Origin: JAAXHF01 sp965242605
Lineage (GTDB): Bacteria > Desulfobacterota > Binatia > Bin18
Reading direction: 5' to 3'
Length of the DNA: 64,000 bases
Assembly: GCA_965242605.1 (NCBI GenBank)
Contig: CBDESS010000001.1
Span: forward strand, 1,736,001 to 1,800,000
Made by a program: the position numbers and the translations under genes. The notes beneath the pieces are model-generated. The model made no database searches. It was not told where the DNA came from and saw nothing but the letters and a program-made list of their open reading frames with translations. Positions 63,889 to 64,000 of the stretch are shown here, piece by piece (positions within the stretch are counted from its first letter, which is position 1; each line of letters begins with the position of its first letter).

Positions 63889-64000
63889 GGGACTCTTTTG
63901 CACCCGGATGTGGTTAAGGAAGGCGGCCCTGTTGTGCCTGAGGAGCCGGAAGAGGGTCCTGTTGAGCCGGAAGAGCCAGAAGCTTTAAGTGCTTTTTCTT
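63889..64000 (+). CDS. Possible partial ORF at the right edge
   Basis: From a TTG within the end of the truncated repeat, the frame reads LHPDVVKEGGPVVPEEPEEG and then PVEPEEPEALSAFS to the window edge. Proline/glutamate repeats and the open frame are suggestive, but the start and reality of the gene are unproven. Nothing else is visible in these 112 bases. Confidence 0.25.

Larger units (their letters stand above)
61321..63892 (+). CRISPR. CRISPR array, leader-distal part: 15 altered repeats interleaved with micropeptide cassettes
   Basis: Altered repeats start at 61321, 61394, 61477, 61699, 61782, 61865, 62098, 62181, 62411, 62641, 62724, 62947, 63169, 63391 and 63863. The loop changes from CTTCGTA to CCTGGTA or CCTCGTA, GGGGATTG often becomes GGAGATTG, GTTGCCCC becomes GTAGCCCC from 62641 to 63391, and two have ATTGCAAC tags. 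The last is cut short after GGGGA. Intervals hold one terminator-like spacer, five copies of one 46-base spacer, and eight gene cassettes of about 165-210 bases (the last about 435). Seen directly. Confidence 0.93.

Noticed and set aside
61321..63892. Insertion sequence or integron cassette array as the explanation of the distal array
   Set aside because: No transposase, integrase or attC-like fold is present; the units are bounded by recognisable CRISPR repeats.
1..64000. tRNA, rRNA, riboswitch or prophage genes
   Set aside because: I looked along both strands for cloverleaf arms, conserved rRNA blocks and phage structural genes and saw none I could support.

Overview
The window is high-GC bacterial DNA with no tRNA, rRNA or transposase gene that I could find. 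The metabolic mix (several LLM-type flavin/F420 oxidoreductases, PQQ-cytochrome alcohol dehydrogenase, haloalkane dehalogenase, tungstate uptake) and secreted beta-helix proteins with a repeated module around SGIGLVSGWVCEAE suggest an uncultured Gram-negative environmental lineage of the Binatota/Tectomicrobia/deltaproteobacterial kind. That placement is inference; no marker gene is present to fix it.

Layout. 0-4.2 kb: end of an unknown gene, a nuclease-helicase fusion and an NfeD-like membrane protein. 4.2-5.3 kb: LLM oxidoreductase. 5.5-8.8 kb: five tandem paralogues of a small coiled-coil membrane protein with 4, 3, 5, 2 and 1 copies of an 11-residue repeat. 8.8-18.8 kb: hydantoinase, glutathione reductase, zinc dehydrogenase, cupin, UvrD-like helicase, TusA-like protein, PQQ-cytochrome dehydrogenase and a hypothetical. 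18.9-25.7 kb: two large secreted beta-helix paralogues, each with a long poly-G tract at its 5' end, probably phase-variable; the first reads as OFF. 25.8-33 kb: MATE transporter facing a minus-strand operon (LLM, haloalkane dehalogenase, enoyl-CoA hydratase, acyl-CoA dehydrogenase, nitroreductase, broken LLM). 33-37.8 kb: orphan Phd-like antitoxin, cytidylate-kinase-like protein, tupBCA tungstate transporter, a hypothetical and a broken PPOX-type gene.

37.9-63.9 kb is a large composite type III CRISPR locus: a Csm6/NE0113 ring-nuclease-type protein, a complete Cmr (III-B) set with a Cmr6-Cmr1 fusion, a Csx2/TM1812 CARF-HEPN nuclease, Cas6, a complete Csm (III-A) set, a DUF1640-like coiled-coil membrane protein, a Cas02710 CARF protein, Cas1, Cas2, leader and array. 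Both Cas10 proteins keep GGDD, so cyclic-oligoadenylate signalling to the CARF proteins is expected. DUF1640-like sequence (one intact gene, two remnants) sits at each boundary of the Cmr and Csm modules. The array has 31 near-identical 37-bp repeats with ordinary spacers, then 15 altered repeats.

The most unusual part is the leader-distal array, 61.3-63.9 kb. The altered repeats alternate with five copies of one 46-nt spacer and with eight cassettes, each holding a stem-loop, a Shine-Dalgarno site and a 35-48 codon ORF for a hydrophobic-then-acidic micropeptide. The ORFs lie in the direction of array transcription and stay open although their lengths differ. I read this as a CRISPR-embedded micropeptide cassette array; its function is unknown (toxin/guard element, Cas accessory peptide, or parasitic cassette).
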